Shown here: positions 52,927 to 61,246 of the stretch, in pieces | Layout of the letters: each line of letters opens with the position of its first letter | How positions within the stretch are numbered: position 1 is the stretch's first letter | NCBI GenBank assembly: GCA_965214115.1 | Contig: CBDCAU010000001.1 | Location: 307,541-371,540 of the forward strand | Length of the DNA stretch: 64,000 nucleotides | Source: Owenweeksia sp965214115 | Lineage (GTDB): Bacteria > Bacteroidota > Bacteroidia > Flavobacteriales > Schleiferiaceae | Reading direction: 5' to 3' | Notes under the pieces: generated by a model | Told to the model about the DNA's origin: nothing | Database searches by the model: none | What the model saw: only the letters and a program-made list of their open reading frames with translations | Position numbers and translations under genes: made by a program

Positions 52927-53298
52927 TCATAATCCATTGACCATTCTTTTCATAAAAATAGGGTCACTATTGAAATTTATCAGAAGCCCTAATTTTTTAT
53001 CTTTTAATCGCAAATAAGTACGCAATTGTTTGAAGTAAACTTTGCGCATTTCTTCCACCGATTTTATTTCGACAATTACTTTGTTTTCTACAAAAATATC
53101 TATGCGAAAACCCTCGCCCAAATCGTGTCCGCGAAAATTGACAGCACTCGAAACTTGTGAAAACGCTTGCAAGCCTTTTTCGCGAAGCACAATCAGCATC
53201 GCTTTTTCATAAATGGACTCCAAGAGTCCGGGGCCAAGCTCGTTGTACACTTCAAATGCCGCACCCCGAACTTCATACGAAATTTCATTCTCAGTCAT
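52927..53298 (-). CDS. GxxExxY family protein
   Basis: A 123-residue protein of the GxxExxY family: EVYNELGPGLLESIYEKAMLIVLREKG carries the family signature, and FRIDIFVENKVIVEIKSVEEM has the D...E-x-K spacing of a PD-(D/E)xK nuclease fold. Function unproven; the family is accessory and scattered in many genomes. The gene is bounded on both sides by hairpin repeats of one family, so it may have been moved or inserted as a repeat-bounded unit. Confidence 0.9.
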   Translation of the reverse strand: MTENEISYEVRGAAFEVYNELGPGLLESIYEKAMLIVLREKGLQAFSQVSSAVNFRGHDLGEGFRIDIFVENKVIVEIKSVEEMRKVYFKQLRTYLRLKDKKLGLLINFNSDPIFMKRMVNGL

Positions 53299-53408
53299 CT
53301 TTCAAAAATTTTGATTAAAAATCAAAGAAAGAAAAAATTATGAAACTTTTACATCAAGACTTTTCATTGGCAGGCAGGTGAGAATTAAAGTTAGTGGCGA
53401 TTTTTCAG

Positions 53409-53478
53409 CACGCAGATTTCGCAAATCGCCCAGATAAGAAACAGAAAAAAAATCTGCGGTATCTGCGAAATCTGCGTG
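53409..53478. repeat. CACGCAGATTTCGC hairpin, right of the GxxExxY gene
   Basis: CACGCAGATTTCGC (53409-53422) is perfectly complementary to GCGAAATCTGCGTG (53465-53478), with a 42-base interior holding a further AAATCTGCGG word. Same family as 52825-52893 and, more loosely, 34964-35046. Confidence 0.85.
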
Positions 53479-53491
53479 TCAATAAAAAGGG

Positions 53492-54205
53492 TTATCTACT
53501 GGAATACCAAGCATAATCCTTCGCCACCGTATGCAGAAATTTCACCGGCGGCAGCTCACTTTTCACCTGCATTTTCGCTTCCAGTTTTTCCTTGAGAAGC
53601 TCCGAAGGTTTCCGCTGCGAGCGATTCCGAAAGGCCGCAATAGAAGCGTGAATCAAGCGTATATCATTGTCGTCCAGCTTGGTAGCATCGGGAAAAGTGG
53701 GTTCGTAATTTTCATCCACTTGCTTCATCACGCTTTTGTTTTTCAATAAAGCGGCATCTACTTTTTTGATTTTTACGACCGTCGTGCCCGCCAACAAATC
53801 CCCCAACCGCTGGCCGTTTTTGGTAAAAATCACTAAAATCATCGCCACACTGCCGTACATTCCGTAGTCAATCGGCACCATAATCCAGCGCAGCAAATAG
53901 GCGCTGAGGGTGGGGGCGCTGCCGTCCAGTTTCAACACCCGAATGTCCAAGGCGCGCTTGCCGATGGTCTGGCCGTTGAAAAACGCCTCCGACACCAAAA
54001 AATAGAGGTAGGAAATCAGGCCAATAATCACCCAAAACCAAGTAGGCGGGTTCACCTCCGCGCTGCCAATCACCAAATAAACAAGGAGATAAAACGCCGC
54101 GATGACCAGCGAGTCAATCAAAAATGCGCCGATGCGCTGAAACAAGCCCGCGAGCTGAAAATCAATCGCAATATTTTGGGTGGAATTGACGCTTACCGTG
54201 TCCAT
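53492..54205 (-). CDS. RDD family membrane protein
   Basis: A 237-residue protein with an N-terminal RDD domain (RIGAFLIDSLVIAAFYLLVYLVIGSAEVN, LISYLYFLVSEAFFNGQTIGKRALDIRVLKLDG, LRWIMVPIDYGMYGSVAMILVIFTKNGQRLGDLLAGTTVV) and a C-terminal cytoplasmic tail (about 160-237). RDD proteins may be ion or osmolyte carriers. It is divergent from the SpoIIM gene and belongs functionally to the MoxR cluster, where this pair is regularly seen. A TAAATTTG box at 54229-54236 precedes it. Confidence 0.9.
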   Translation of the reverse strand: MDTVSVNSTQNIAIDFQLAGLFQRIGAFLIDSLVIAAFYLLVYLVIGSAEVNPPTWFWVIIGLISYLYFLVSEAFFNGQTIGKRALDIRVLKLDGSAPTLSAYLLRWIMVPIDYGMYGSVAMILVIFTKNGQRLGDLLAGTTVVKIKKVDAALLKNKSVMKQVDENYEPTFPDATKLDDNDIRLIHASIAAFRNRSQRKPSELLKEKLEAKMQVKSELPPVKFLHTVAKDYAWYSSR

Positions 54206-54228
54206 TTTATCGCTTATTTTTCGCCTTT

Positions 54229-54236
54229 CAAATTTA
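54229..54236 (-). promoter_or_regulatory. -7 promoter box for the RDD gene
   Basis: TAAATTTG on the minus strand matches TAnnTTTG, 23 bases before the RDD ATG, in the 35-base gap between divergent genes. Confidence 0.45.
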
Positions 54237-54240
54237 TCCG

Positions 54241-55215
54241 TTGAACGAATCCGCCTTCATCAAATCCCAGCTCGAAAAGTGGGAAAAATTTGAGCAAACT
54301 TTGCAAAGTCCGCAGGGTCAAAACCCCGATGAGCTGGCCGCGCTCTACGTACAGATGACGGATGATTTGGCCTACGCCCGCACTTATTTTCCGGCGGGGG
54401 AAATTACAATCTATCTCAACAATCTCACCCAGCGCATCCATTCCAAAATCTATAAAAACAAGCGCGAAAAAGGCAGCCGCTTTGTGCGGTTTTGGAAATA
54501 CGAAGTGCCGGAAATCGCCTTCCGCCATCGCAAGCAACTTTTGTATAGTTTCCTGATTTTCAGCCTTTCAATGGCGATTGGCGCGGTGTCAGCCGCCAAT
54601 GACGAAAATTTTGTGCGATTGATAATGGGCGATTCGTATGTAAATATGACCGAATCCAACATCGAAAACGAAGACCCAATGGCGGTGTATAAAAAGATGC
54701 ACCAATCGGATATGTTTGCTTACATCACGGTGAATAATATCCGCGTTTTTTTGATGGCTTTTGCGGCGGGCATTTTATTTTCGTTTGGTACAGGATTTTT
54801 GCTTTTTTACAATGGTGTAATGCTCGGAAGTTTCCAATATTTTTTTCACGCCAAAGGACTTTTTCTCACTTCTTTTTTAACGATTTGGATACACGGCACT
54901 TTAGAAATTTCCGCGATTATCATTGCGGGCGCGGCAGGTTTGATTATGGGAAATAGTTTTCTTTTTCCCAAAACACATTCGCGCTGGGTTTCTTTACAAA
55001 AAGGTGCAAAAGATGGCGTAAAATTAGTCATCGGATTAGTACCGATTTTTATCGTTGCGGGCTTCTTGGAAAGTTTTGTCACAAGACTAACCGAAATGCC
55101 CACTATTTTGAAAGTTTCGATTATCGGAATTTCGGCCTTTTTTATACTGTGGTATTTTGTGATTTATCCTATGAAAATTTATAAAAATGGAAACCTGCCG
55201 CCCACCGAAAATTGA
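54241..55215 (+). CDS. Stage II sporulation protein M family membrane protein
   Basis: A 324-residue SpoIIM-like protein: N-terminal cytoplasmic helices (FIKSQLEKWEKFEQTLQ, TDDLAYARTYFPAGEITIYLNNLTQRIHSKIYK), then about five membrane segments including FLIFSLSMAIGAVSAA, VFLMAFAAGILFSFGTGFLLFYNGVMLGSFQYF and FLTIWIHGTLEISAIIIAGAAGLIMG. The HGTLEISAIIIAGAAGL motif is the family core. In non-sporulating bacteria it sits beside RDD and MoxR genes and is thought to belong to a membrane complex. TTG start. Confidence 0.9.
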   Translation: MNESAFIKSQLEKWEKFEQTLQSPQGQNPDELAALYVQMTDDLAYARTYFPAGEITIYLNNLTQRIHSKIYKNKREKGSRFVRFWKYEVPEIAFRHRKQLLYSFLIFSLSMAIGAVSAANDENFVRLIMGDSYVNMTESNIENEDPMAVYKKMHQSDMFAYITVNNIRVFLMAFAAGILFSFGTGFLLFYNGVMLGSFQYFFHAKGLFLTSFLTIWIHGTLEISAIIIAGAAGLIMGNSFLFPKTHSRWVSLQKGAKDGVKLVIGLVPIFIVAGFLESFVTRLTEMPTILKVSIIGISAFFILWYFVIYPMKIYKNGNLPPTEN

Positions 55216-56146
55216 ACTGTTCAAAATTCGTGAGTTTGGCGAAAAGCTGAGCGCCACCATTTCGTTTTTGCGGCAAAACGCCGGCGGATTGCTCAAATCG
55301 CAGCTTTTTATTTCCGGCCCCGTGGCGGTTTTGGCGAGTATCGGCACGGGCTTGTTTTTTATGAATGTGTTCGGAAATATCGGGCAAAATGCTAATCCTT
55401 AGGGATTTGTGGATTCCGTCGCTTTCGTTGTCAAAACCGTTTTGATGTACCTCAGCTACATTTTGCTCGGCCTTTCCGTGGCGATGGTCACCTATTCGTA
55501 TTTCCGCGCCTACCGCGATTCGCCCGACGGAAAAGTCACGCCCAGCGAGGTTTGGCAAATTATGGTGCGGCGCATCGGCGCGGTGCTGGGCGCGTCGCTC
55601 TTGTTGATTGTCGCCTTCGCTTTGCTCAGCGGCCTCTTCGTTGTGGCAGCCGATTTGCTGGGCGGCGCGGGCGCTTTTCTCATCTTCCTGATGCTATTCC
55701 CGCTAATTTATTTCATTGTGGTTTTGTTGCTGTATTTACCAGTGGTTATCATTGAGGGCACGGGCGTCATCCCCGCATTCCGCCGTTGTTTCGAGCTTAT
55801 CAAAAGCAAATGGTGGAGCACGTTCGGGCTGTATTTCGTCACCGCTTTTGTAGGGCAAATCGTGGCCTTCGTTTTCATCCTGCCCGTTTACATCGCGATG
55901 GGCGTCAGCACTTTTTTCACCGTCCGCGACGGCACGGAAAGTTTGACAGAAAACAACCCCTTCGGCTGGTACGGCGCGCTCTTGGCCGTGGCCGTGTTGG
56001 TGGGCTACATTTTTTCGCAAACCATCATCCAGACGGCGATGTCGTTCCAGTATTTCAATTTGGTGGAACGCAGCGAGGGCAAGGGTTTGATGGATAAAAT
56101 TGAGAATTTGGGTGATGAAAAAAAGGAGGATGAGGGGAGTTATTAA
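55187..56146 (+). pseudogene. Polytopic membrane protein interrupted by an in-frame TAG
   Basis: Two open segments (55187-55402 and 55409-56146) are in the same frame, separated only by TAG at 55400-55402, and together read as one protein of about 318 residues: a cytoplasmic start IREFGEKLSATISFLRQNAGGLLKSQLF, a first helix, then a glycerophosphoryl-type membrane domain with five to six helices (LASLLLIVAFALLSGLFVV-like, FRRCFELIKSKWWSTFGLYFVTAFVGQIVAFVF) and a charged C-terminus. This is the expected third member of the RDD-SpoIIM-DUF4129 cluster. The break may be a point mutation, a sequencing error or a readthrough site. First ATG overlaps SpoIIM by 29 bases. Confidence 0.75.
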
Positions 56147-56159
56147 AACGCGCTTTTCC

Positions 56160-56387
56160 AGCCCCCCAACCCCCCAAAGGGGGGCTTTGCTGCGCGTGGT
56201 ATATCACGCGCGCCAATCACGAAAGATTTTCCCCCTTTGGGGGATAGGGGGCTTAAGAAGCCCCCACCTAACCTCCCCCAAAGGGGGAGGAACGGGGCCG
56301 TCAACCCGAACCAAGGAATCGGGAAAAATCCAGTCGTTTCGATTTATCGTCGGCCCAAAGTCCCCCTTTGGGGGATTTAGGGGGCTT
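56160..56387. repeat. Composite CCCCC palindrome repeat block
   Basis: At least four copies of the CCCCCAAAGGGGG-type palindrome (56160-56190, 56229-56256, 56262-56290 and 56354-56387), some in opposite orientation. The last copy shares with 16544-16577 the outer word GGCCCAAAGTCCCCC (reverse complement there). It ends directly before the DUF4129 start codon. Confidence 0.8.
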
Positions 56388-57092
56388 ATGAGAATGGGAT
56401 TTGCCACGTTTCTAATTCTCACTTTTTCACAACACCTCTCCGCCCAGCAACCCTCTGAAAATCAAACCACCACGCCCCAATACCGCGAACTCAACTCCCA
56501 AAAAATCAACCGCCTTTTAGAAAACGACGACTTCGTTTACCAAAAAGATAGCTACGAAACCTACGGCCCGTGGCAGCGCTTCCAACAAAAGTTGCAGGAC
56601 ATCCTCCACCGGATTTTCGGCCAAGCGCCGTCTGGCAATACCATCGAAAATGTTTTTTACATCCTCGCCGCCTTGCTTTTGATTTGGGCGATTTTAAAAA
56701 TCCTCGGCATCGAAATGAATTCCGTGTTCCGAAAAACGCCCGCTGCCAAAAAGATTGATTATCAGGTGAATGAAGAAAATATTCACGAAATCCATTTTCA
56801 AAAAGAAATCGAAAAAGCGCGTACGGCGGGGCAAAACCGGCTGGTCGTCAGGCTGCAATATTTGTGGGCTTTGAAAAAACTTTCCGATCAAAACCAAATA
56901 AAAGTGGAGCGCGGCAAAACCAACCAAGATTACCGGTACGAAGTCCGTTCGGAAGGTTTGAAAGAGCCGTTTTCCCGTTTGTCACGGATTTTTGAATACA
57001 CGTGGTACGGCCATTTTGAAGCGGACGAAAATGTGTTACAATCCTCTGAAAATGAATTGCATAAACTGAATCAACACCTCCGCGCTGCGTGA
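56388..57092 (+). CDS. DUF4129 domain protein
   Basis: A 234-residue protein of the MoxR cluster: signal or anchor helix FATFLILTFSQHLSAQQ, an extracytoplasmic stretch, one membrane helix (VFYILAALLLIWAILKIL) and a C-terminal DUF4129 domain (about 140-234: RLVVRLQYLWALKKLSDQNQIKV, YRYEVRSEGLKEPFSRLSRIFEYTWYGHFE). The ATG at 56388 is 1 base after the repeat block; the frame is open upstream only through repeat sequence. Stop overlaps the DUF4350 start (GTGA). Confidence 0.85.
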   Translation: MRMGFATFLILTFSQHLSAQQPSENQTTTPQYRELNSQKINRLLENDDFVYQKDSYETYGPWQRFQQKLQDILHRIFGQAPSGNTIENVFYILAALLLIWAILKILGIEMNSVFRKTPAAKKIDYQVNEENIHEIHFQKEIEKARTAGQNRLVVRLQYLWALKKLSDQNQIKVERGKTNQDYRYEVRSEGLKEPFSRLSRIFEYTWYGHFEADENVLQSSENELHKLNQHLRAA

Positions 57093-58345
57093 AAGCCAAC
57101 CGTCAAAATATCATCGTTTTGATCGTGGCCGTAGCCTTCGTTTTCGCGCTGATTTACGTGAACCAGCCGGGCCGCCGCTGGGTAGAAACGTACAGTTCGC
57201 TGGACAAAGAACCCTACGGCGGCTACGTTTTGCACGAATTGATGGAAGACCTGTTTCCGGCGCAAGAAATCCGTTCGGAATACCGCACTTTGTATGAGCT
57301 GATTGGCGACGGCGAGGACGTGCCGGACTTGGGCAGTTTACTGATTGTGGCCGCCCGCCCCTACCTCGAATCGGCGGATGCCAAAGCTCTGAGCGCTTAT
57401 CTGAAATCAGGGAAAACAGTATTGATTGCGGCTAATTATTTTTGGTCGGTCACATCGGACAGCATCGGCTTGCCGCGAAATTTCCGGATGGAAAACAGCG
57501 TGCCATTTACAGGAGAAGATGCGCTTTCGGAAGAGCGTTTTGTGGATTTGGAATTTAAAATTTCGGGATTTCCACAGCGCAAATTTAGTTTGCCCGAAGA
57601 AGCCGCTTCGCAATCTTTTGTAGATGATTCGTCGCCGCAGATTGAGCTGCCGGCCGATTCATCTGCGCGAAGCACCGAAAAAGATACTTTTAAAACTTTG
57701 GCTATCAATGAGTTCGGTAAAGACGTACTCCGCCATTACAAAGTCGGCGACGGCAATTTATACATTTCCACCACGCCGCTCCTCCTTTCCAATTATCATT
57801 TGTTGGATGAAAATTCTCGCGATTTTTCCGCTGGGATTTTGTCCGTTTTGCCCGCCGACCGTCCGGTCACCCACATCGAATATTATCAAGTCGGGCGGCT
57901 GGAATCGCAGACACCGCTGCGGTTTGTTCTCGCCAATGTGCAACTGAAATGGGCGGTTTGGACGATGCTCGGTGCGCTCTTGCTTTTCATTTTGTTCGAG
58001 GCCAAACGCCGCCAGCGCGCCATCCCGATTATCGAACCTTTACAAAACAAATCGTTGGAATTCGTGCAAACTTTGGGGCGTTTATATTACTTCTCCAAAA
58101 ACGACCACACCAATCTCGCGCGCAAGCGGGTACAGTTTTTTAAAGAATACGTCCGCCGCCATTATTATTTGGAAACCAGCGAGTTGGATGCCGCTTTTGC
58201 GCAACGGCTCGCCCGCAAATCCGGTATAATGCCGAAGCGGGTGAAGTTGTTGGTGGAAATTGCGCAGCGCGCGGAGGAAGAGAGAATTAGTGAAAAAGAC
58301 TTTTTGAAGATGGAGAAATTGCTGGGGTATTTCTATCAGAAATGA
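57089..58345 (+). CDS. DUF4350 domain protein
   Basis: A 418-residue membrane protein: N-terminal helix NIIVLIVAVAFVFALIYV, a DUF4350 domain (about 30-240: SLDKEPYGGYVLHELMEDLFP, LLIVAARPYLESADAKALSAYLKSGKTVLIAAN), a second helix (about 290-308: VWTMLGALLLFILFEA) and a C-terminal cytoplasmic part LEFVQTLGRLYYFSKNDHTNLARKRVQFFKEYVRR. GTG start sharing 4 bases with DUF4129. Proteins of this type always accompany MoxR and DUF58, and presumably form the membrane partner of the ATPase. Confidence 0.88.
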   Translation: MKANRQNIIVLIVAVAFVFALIYVNQPGRRWVETYSSLDKEPYGGYVLHELMEDLFPAQEIRSEYRTLYELIGDGEDVPDLGSLLIVAARPYLESADAKALSAYLKSGKTVLIAANYFWSVTSDSIGLPRNFRMENSVPFTGEDALSEERFVDLEFKISGFPQRKFSLPEEAASQSFVDDSSPQIELPADSSARSTEKDTFKTLAINEFGKDVLRHYKVGDGNLYISTTPLLLSNYHLLDENSRDFSAGILSVLPADRPVTHIEYYQVGRLESQTPLRFVLANVQLKWAVWTMLGALLLFILFEAKRRQRAIPIIEPLQNKSLEFVQTLGRLYYFSKNDHTNLARKRVQFFKEYVRRHYYLETSELDAAFAQRLARKSGIMPKRVKLLVEIAQRAEEERISEKDFLKMEKLLGYFYQK

Positions 58346-58354
58346 AAAATTAGA

Positions 58355-58822
58355 ATGGAGGAAAAAAGACCAGTTTGGTATCAGCTAATCCAATTTTGGG
58401 TAAAGAAAAAAGGAAGGGTTGGGTTAACAATTCCCTATCTGATAGGTGCTGAAACTTTGTTTTACAAAAAATTTAAGCCAGATTCAGTTTCCGCTTTTTT
58501 GTTAAAAGTTAGAGATAGTGGATTGAATAAATCGGTGGCATTTAAAAGATGCGAAAATATTGGAGATTATGTTTTTTGCCTAAACGAGCAAAAGTCTTAT
58601 ATGGGAACTGAGATTTACAATAAAGAAAAAACTCAGGTGGCTTTTGTGGTAACAATTAGCGCCGAAATTTTTGGCAGAGATTTTCAAACCTTAAGTACAA
58701 ATCTTGATAAAAAATATAGACAATATATTGAATCAGGAAAATTCTCCCTAAATAATGGAGATTGGACAAAATTTTCAAGTCAGGATTTTGATATTATTTA
58801 TGAAGCTTTTAACAAATCTTAG
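58355..58822 (+). CDS. Orphan soluble protein inside the MoxR operon
   Basis: Not recognised. A 155-residue protein with no signal peptide: MEEKRPVWYQLIQFWVKKKG, a beta-rich middle (NIGDYVFCLNEQKSYMGTEIYN, QVAFVVTISAEIF) and a helical end (FQTLSTNLDKKYRQYIESG). It is much more AT-rich than DUF4350 and MoxR on either side and uses different codons, which suggests later insertion. It separates two genes that usually abut. Spacing is tight (9 and 5 bases), so it is expressed with the operon. Confidence 0.7.
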   Translation: MEEKRPVWYQLIQFWVKKKGRVGLTIPYLIGAETLFYKKFKPDSVSAFLLKVRDSGLNKSVAFKRCENIGDYVFCLNEQKSYMGTEIYNKEKTQVAFVVTISAEIFGRDFQTLSTNLDKKYRQYIESGKFSLNNGDWTKFSSQDFDIIYEAFNKS

Positions 58823-58827
58823 AAACG

Positions 58828-59811
58828 ATGCAAGAAACCCCCGAAGAAAACTTCCAATCCCGCCTCGACCTCACCGAACTGAGCCAAGGCACCGAGCAAA
58901 TCCGCAACGCCATCGGCCAGGTGGTGGTCGGTCAAAAAAAGACCGTCGATTTGCTCATCACCGCGATATTGGCGGACGGCCACGTTTTGCTGGAGGGCGT
59001 GCCCGGAATCGCCAAGACCTTGACCGCCAAATTGTTGGCCAAAAGCCTGTCGGTCGATTTTTCCCGCATCCAATTCACACCGGACTTGATGCCGAGCGAC
59101 GTGCTGGGCACTTCCGTTTTCAATATGAAAACCAGCGAGTTCGACTTCCGCAAAGGGCCGATTTTTTCCAATGTGGTGTTGATTGACGAAATCAACCGCG
59201 CGCCCGCCAAGACGCAGGCTGCGCTGTTTGAAGTGATGGAAGAACGGCAGGTTTCCATTGAAAATCAGCAATTTAAACTGGAAGCGCCATACATAGTTCT
59301 CGCCACGCAAAACCCGATTGAACAGGAAGGCACGTACCGTTTGCCGGAAGCGCAGCTCGACCGTTTCTTGTTCAAAATCGAAATGGGCTACCCCACTTTG
59401 GAGGAGGAAATCGAGATTTTGGACAAACATTCCCAATGGAAAAGCGACCCGCTGGAACAAATGCAAGCTGTGATTTCAGCGGAGCAAATCAAGGCATACC
59501 GCGCTGTGGTTCAGCAAGTTTTGGTGGAAGATCCGATTTTGAAATACATCGCCGAAATCGTGGATGCCACGCGGAACGACAACTCGCTTTATCTCGGGGC
59601 ATCGCCACGGGCATCGGTGGCGTTGCTGCGGGCATCCCGAGCTTTTGCGGCCATCCAAGGTCGAGATTTCGTCACGCCGGAAGATGTTAAGTTTCTTTGT
59701 CCCAGCGTGTTGGCGCACCGTGTTTTGCTCACGCCGGAGCGCGAAATGGAAGGCCGCACCGTGGCCGAGACCGTGAGACAAATCGTCAATAAAATCGAAG
59801 TGCCCCGCTGA
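58828..59811 (+). CDS. MoxR family AAA+ ATPase
   Basis: A 327-residue MoxR ATPase, cytoplasmic chaperone-like partner of the DUF58 protein. Walker A is LEGVPGIAKTLTAKLL (GxPGxxKT), Walker B VVLIDEINRAPAKTQAALFEVMEERQVSI, sensor I VLATQNPIEQEGTYRLPEAQLDRF, and the C-terminal lid LRASRAFAAIQGRDFVTPEDVKFL. Stop and start of the next gene share one base. MoxR proteins help assemble or activate membrane or metal-dependent complexes, the client here being unknown. Confidence 0.96.
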   Translation: MQETPEENFQSRLDLTELSQGTEQIRNAIGQVVVGQKKTVDLLITAILADGHVLLEGVPGIAKTLTAKLLAKSLSVDFSRIQFTPDLMPSDVLGTSVFNMKTSEFDFRKGPIFSNVVLIDEINRAPAKTQAALFEVMEERQVSIENQQFKLEAPYIVLATQNPIEQEGTYRLPEAQLDRFLFKIEMGYPTLEEEIEILDKHSQWKSDPLEQMQAVISAEQIKAYRAVVQQVLVEDPILKYIAEIVDATRNDNSLYLGASPRASVALLRASRAFAAIQGRDFVTPEDVKFLCPSVLAHRVLLTPEREMEGRTVAETVRQIVNKIEVPR

Positions 59812-61142
59812 TGGGATTTTTCAAGGCGCTTTTTCTGCGAAACCGTTTTTTTATCGCCGCGATTGCAGTGGTGGCCGCTTTTGTGGTGAGCTACGTTTGG
59901 CCGGTTTTGTTTCCCTTGGCGGTGATGTTTTTGGTGCTTTTAAGTGTGCTGATTTTAGTGGATATTATATTGCTTTTTCGTATCAAAAAAGCGGTCTTTG
60001 CCCGCCGCGAAATGGCCGATAAATTTTCCAATGGCGATGAAAATCCGGTTGATATTTATTTAGAGCATTTTTATCCCCAAAAAATACACTTTGAAATTAT
60101 CGATGAATTGCCCTTTCAATTTCAAAAAAGAGATACAAAATTTGAACTTTCTTTAGATAATGGCGAAGCTAAAAATCTACGCTATAATCTACGTCCGGTA
60201 AAGCGCGGCGAATATCAATTCGGCGCGGTCAATGTTTTCGTGAGGACGCATCTCGGTTTGGCCGCCCGCCGCTTCCGTTTTGATGCGCAAAAAACCGTCC
60301 CCGTTTATCCGTCTTATTTGTTGCTGCGGCAGTATGAATTGCTGGCGATTTCCAACCACCTTCAAATGATGGGCATCAAAAAAATCCGGCGGATTGGCCA
60401 CAACAAAGAATTTGAGCAAATTGAAGATTATGTGGCTGGCGATGATTTCCGTCGCATCAATTGGAAAGCCACCGCGCGAACCAAATCGTTGAAAGTCAAC
60501 CATTACCAAGACGAGCGCAGTCAAAATGTGTATTCGCTGATTGACAAAGGCCGCGTGATGAAAATGCCGTTTGACGGGATGAGTTTGCTGGATTACGCGA
60601 TTAATGCGAGTTTGGTCATTTCCAATGTAGCGATTCGCAAAGGCGACAAAGCGGGGTTGGTGACGTTTCAAAACGAGGTCAATTCCATCGTTCCGGCTTC
60701 TTCCCGAAACCGTCAAATGCAACTGATTTCCGAGCAACTTTTCAAAGAAAAAACTTCCTACAAAGAATCGGATTATGCGAAATTGTACGCCGTTTTACGT
60801 CATAAATTAAACCAAAGAAGTTTATTGATTTTATACACCAATTTCGAAAGTATTCATTCTTTACAGCGACAATTGAAATACTTTCGATTGATTGCGAAAA
60901 GGCATCTTTTATTGTGCATCTTTTTTCAAAATACCGAAGTCGAAAATTTTGCGCAAAAGCGCGCTGATTCCATCGAAGAAATTTACGAGAAAGGCATCGC
61001 CGAACAGCTACTTTTTGAAAAGCAATTGATTGTCAAAGAACTGCAAAATCACGGCATCCAAACTTTGCTGACCGCGCCGGAAGATTTGACGGTGAACACG
61101 ATTAACAAATATTTGGAATTGAAGGGGCGGGGACTCATCTAA
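59811..61142 (+). CDS. DUF58 domain protein
   Basis: A 443-residue protein with two N-terminal helices (FFIAAIAVVAAFVVSYVWPVLFPLAVMFLVLLSVLILV) and a vWA-like DUF58 domain (FEQIEDYVAGDDFRRINWKATARTKSLKVNHYQDERSQNVYSLIDKGRVM), the standard MoxR partner. DDFRRINWKATARTKSL is the DUF58 signature. The whole order SpoIIM-membrane protein-DUF4129-DUF4350-MoxR-DUF58 is conserved in Bacteroidota. Ends 104 bases before recJ. Confidence 0.95.
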   Translation: MGFFKALFLRNRFFIAAIAVVAAFVVSYVWPVLFPLAVMFLVLLSVLILVDIILLFRIKKAVFARREMADKFSNGDENPVDIYLEHFYPQKIHFEIIDELPFQFQKRDTKFELSLDNGEAKNLRYNLRPVKRGEYQFGAVNVFVRTHLGLAARRFRFDAQKTVPVYPSYLLLRQYELLAISNHLQMMGIKKIRRIGHNKEFEQIEDYVAGDDFRRINWKATARTKSLKVNHYQDERSQNVYSLIDKGRVMKMPFDGMSLLDYAINASLVISNVAIRKGDKAGLVTFQNEVNSIVPASSRNRQMQLISEQLFKEKTSYKESDYAKLYAVLRHKLNQRSLLILYTNFESIHSLQRQLKYFRLIAKRHLLLCIFFQNTEVENFAQKRADSIEEIYEKGIAEQLLFEKQLIVKELQNHGIQTLLTAPEDLTVNTINKYLELKGRGLI

Positions 61143-61246
61143 TTGACGATTTACGATTTTAGATTTACGATTGAAAATTGAAGCGTTTAATCTTTGGATT
61201 AAATAACTTGCGGGAAATCTTACATCAAAAAATCAAATCCTAAAAA

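Noticed and set aside
56204..56422. Short minus-strand protein with SPLNPPKGDFGP and similar words
   Set aside because: Produced by the CCCCC palindrome repeats; the same spurious word appears at 16530-16739.
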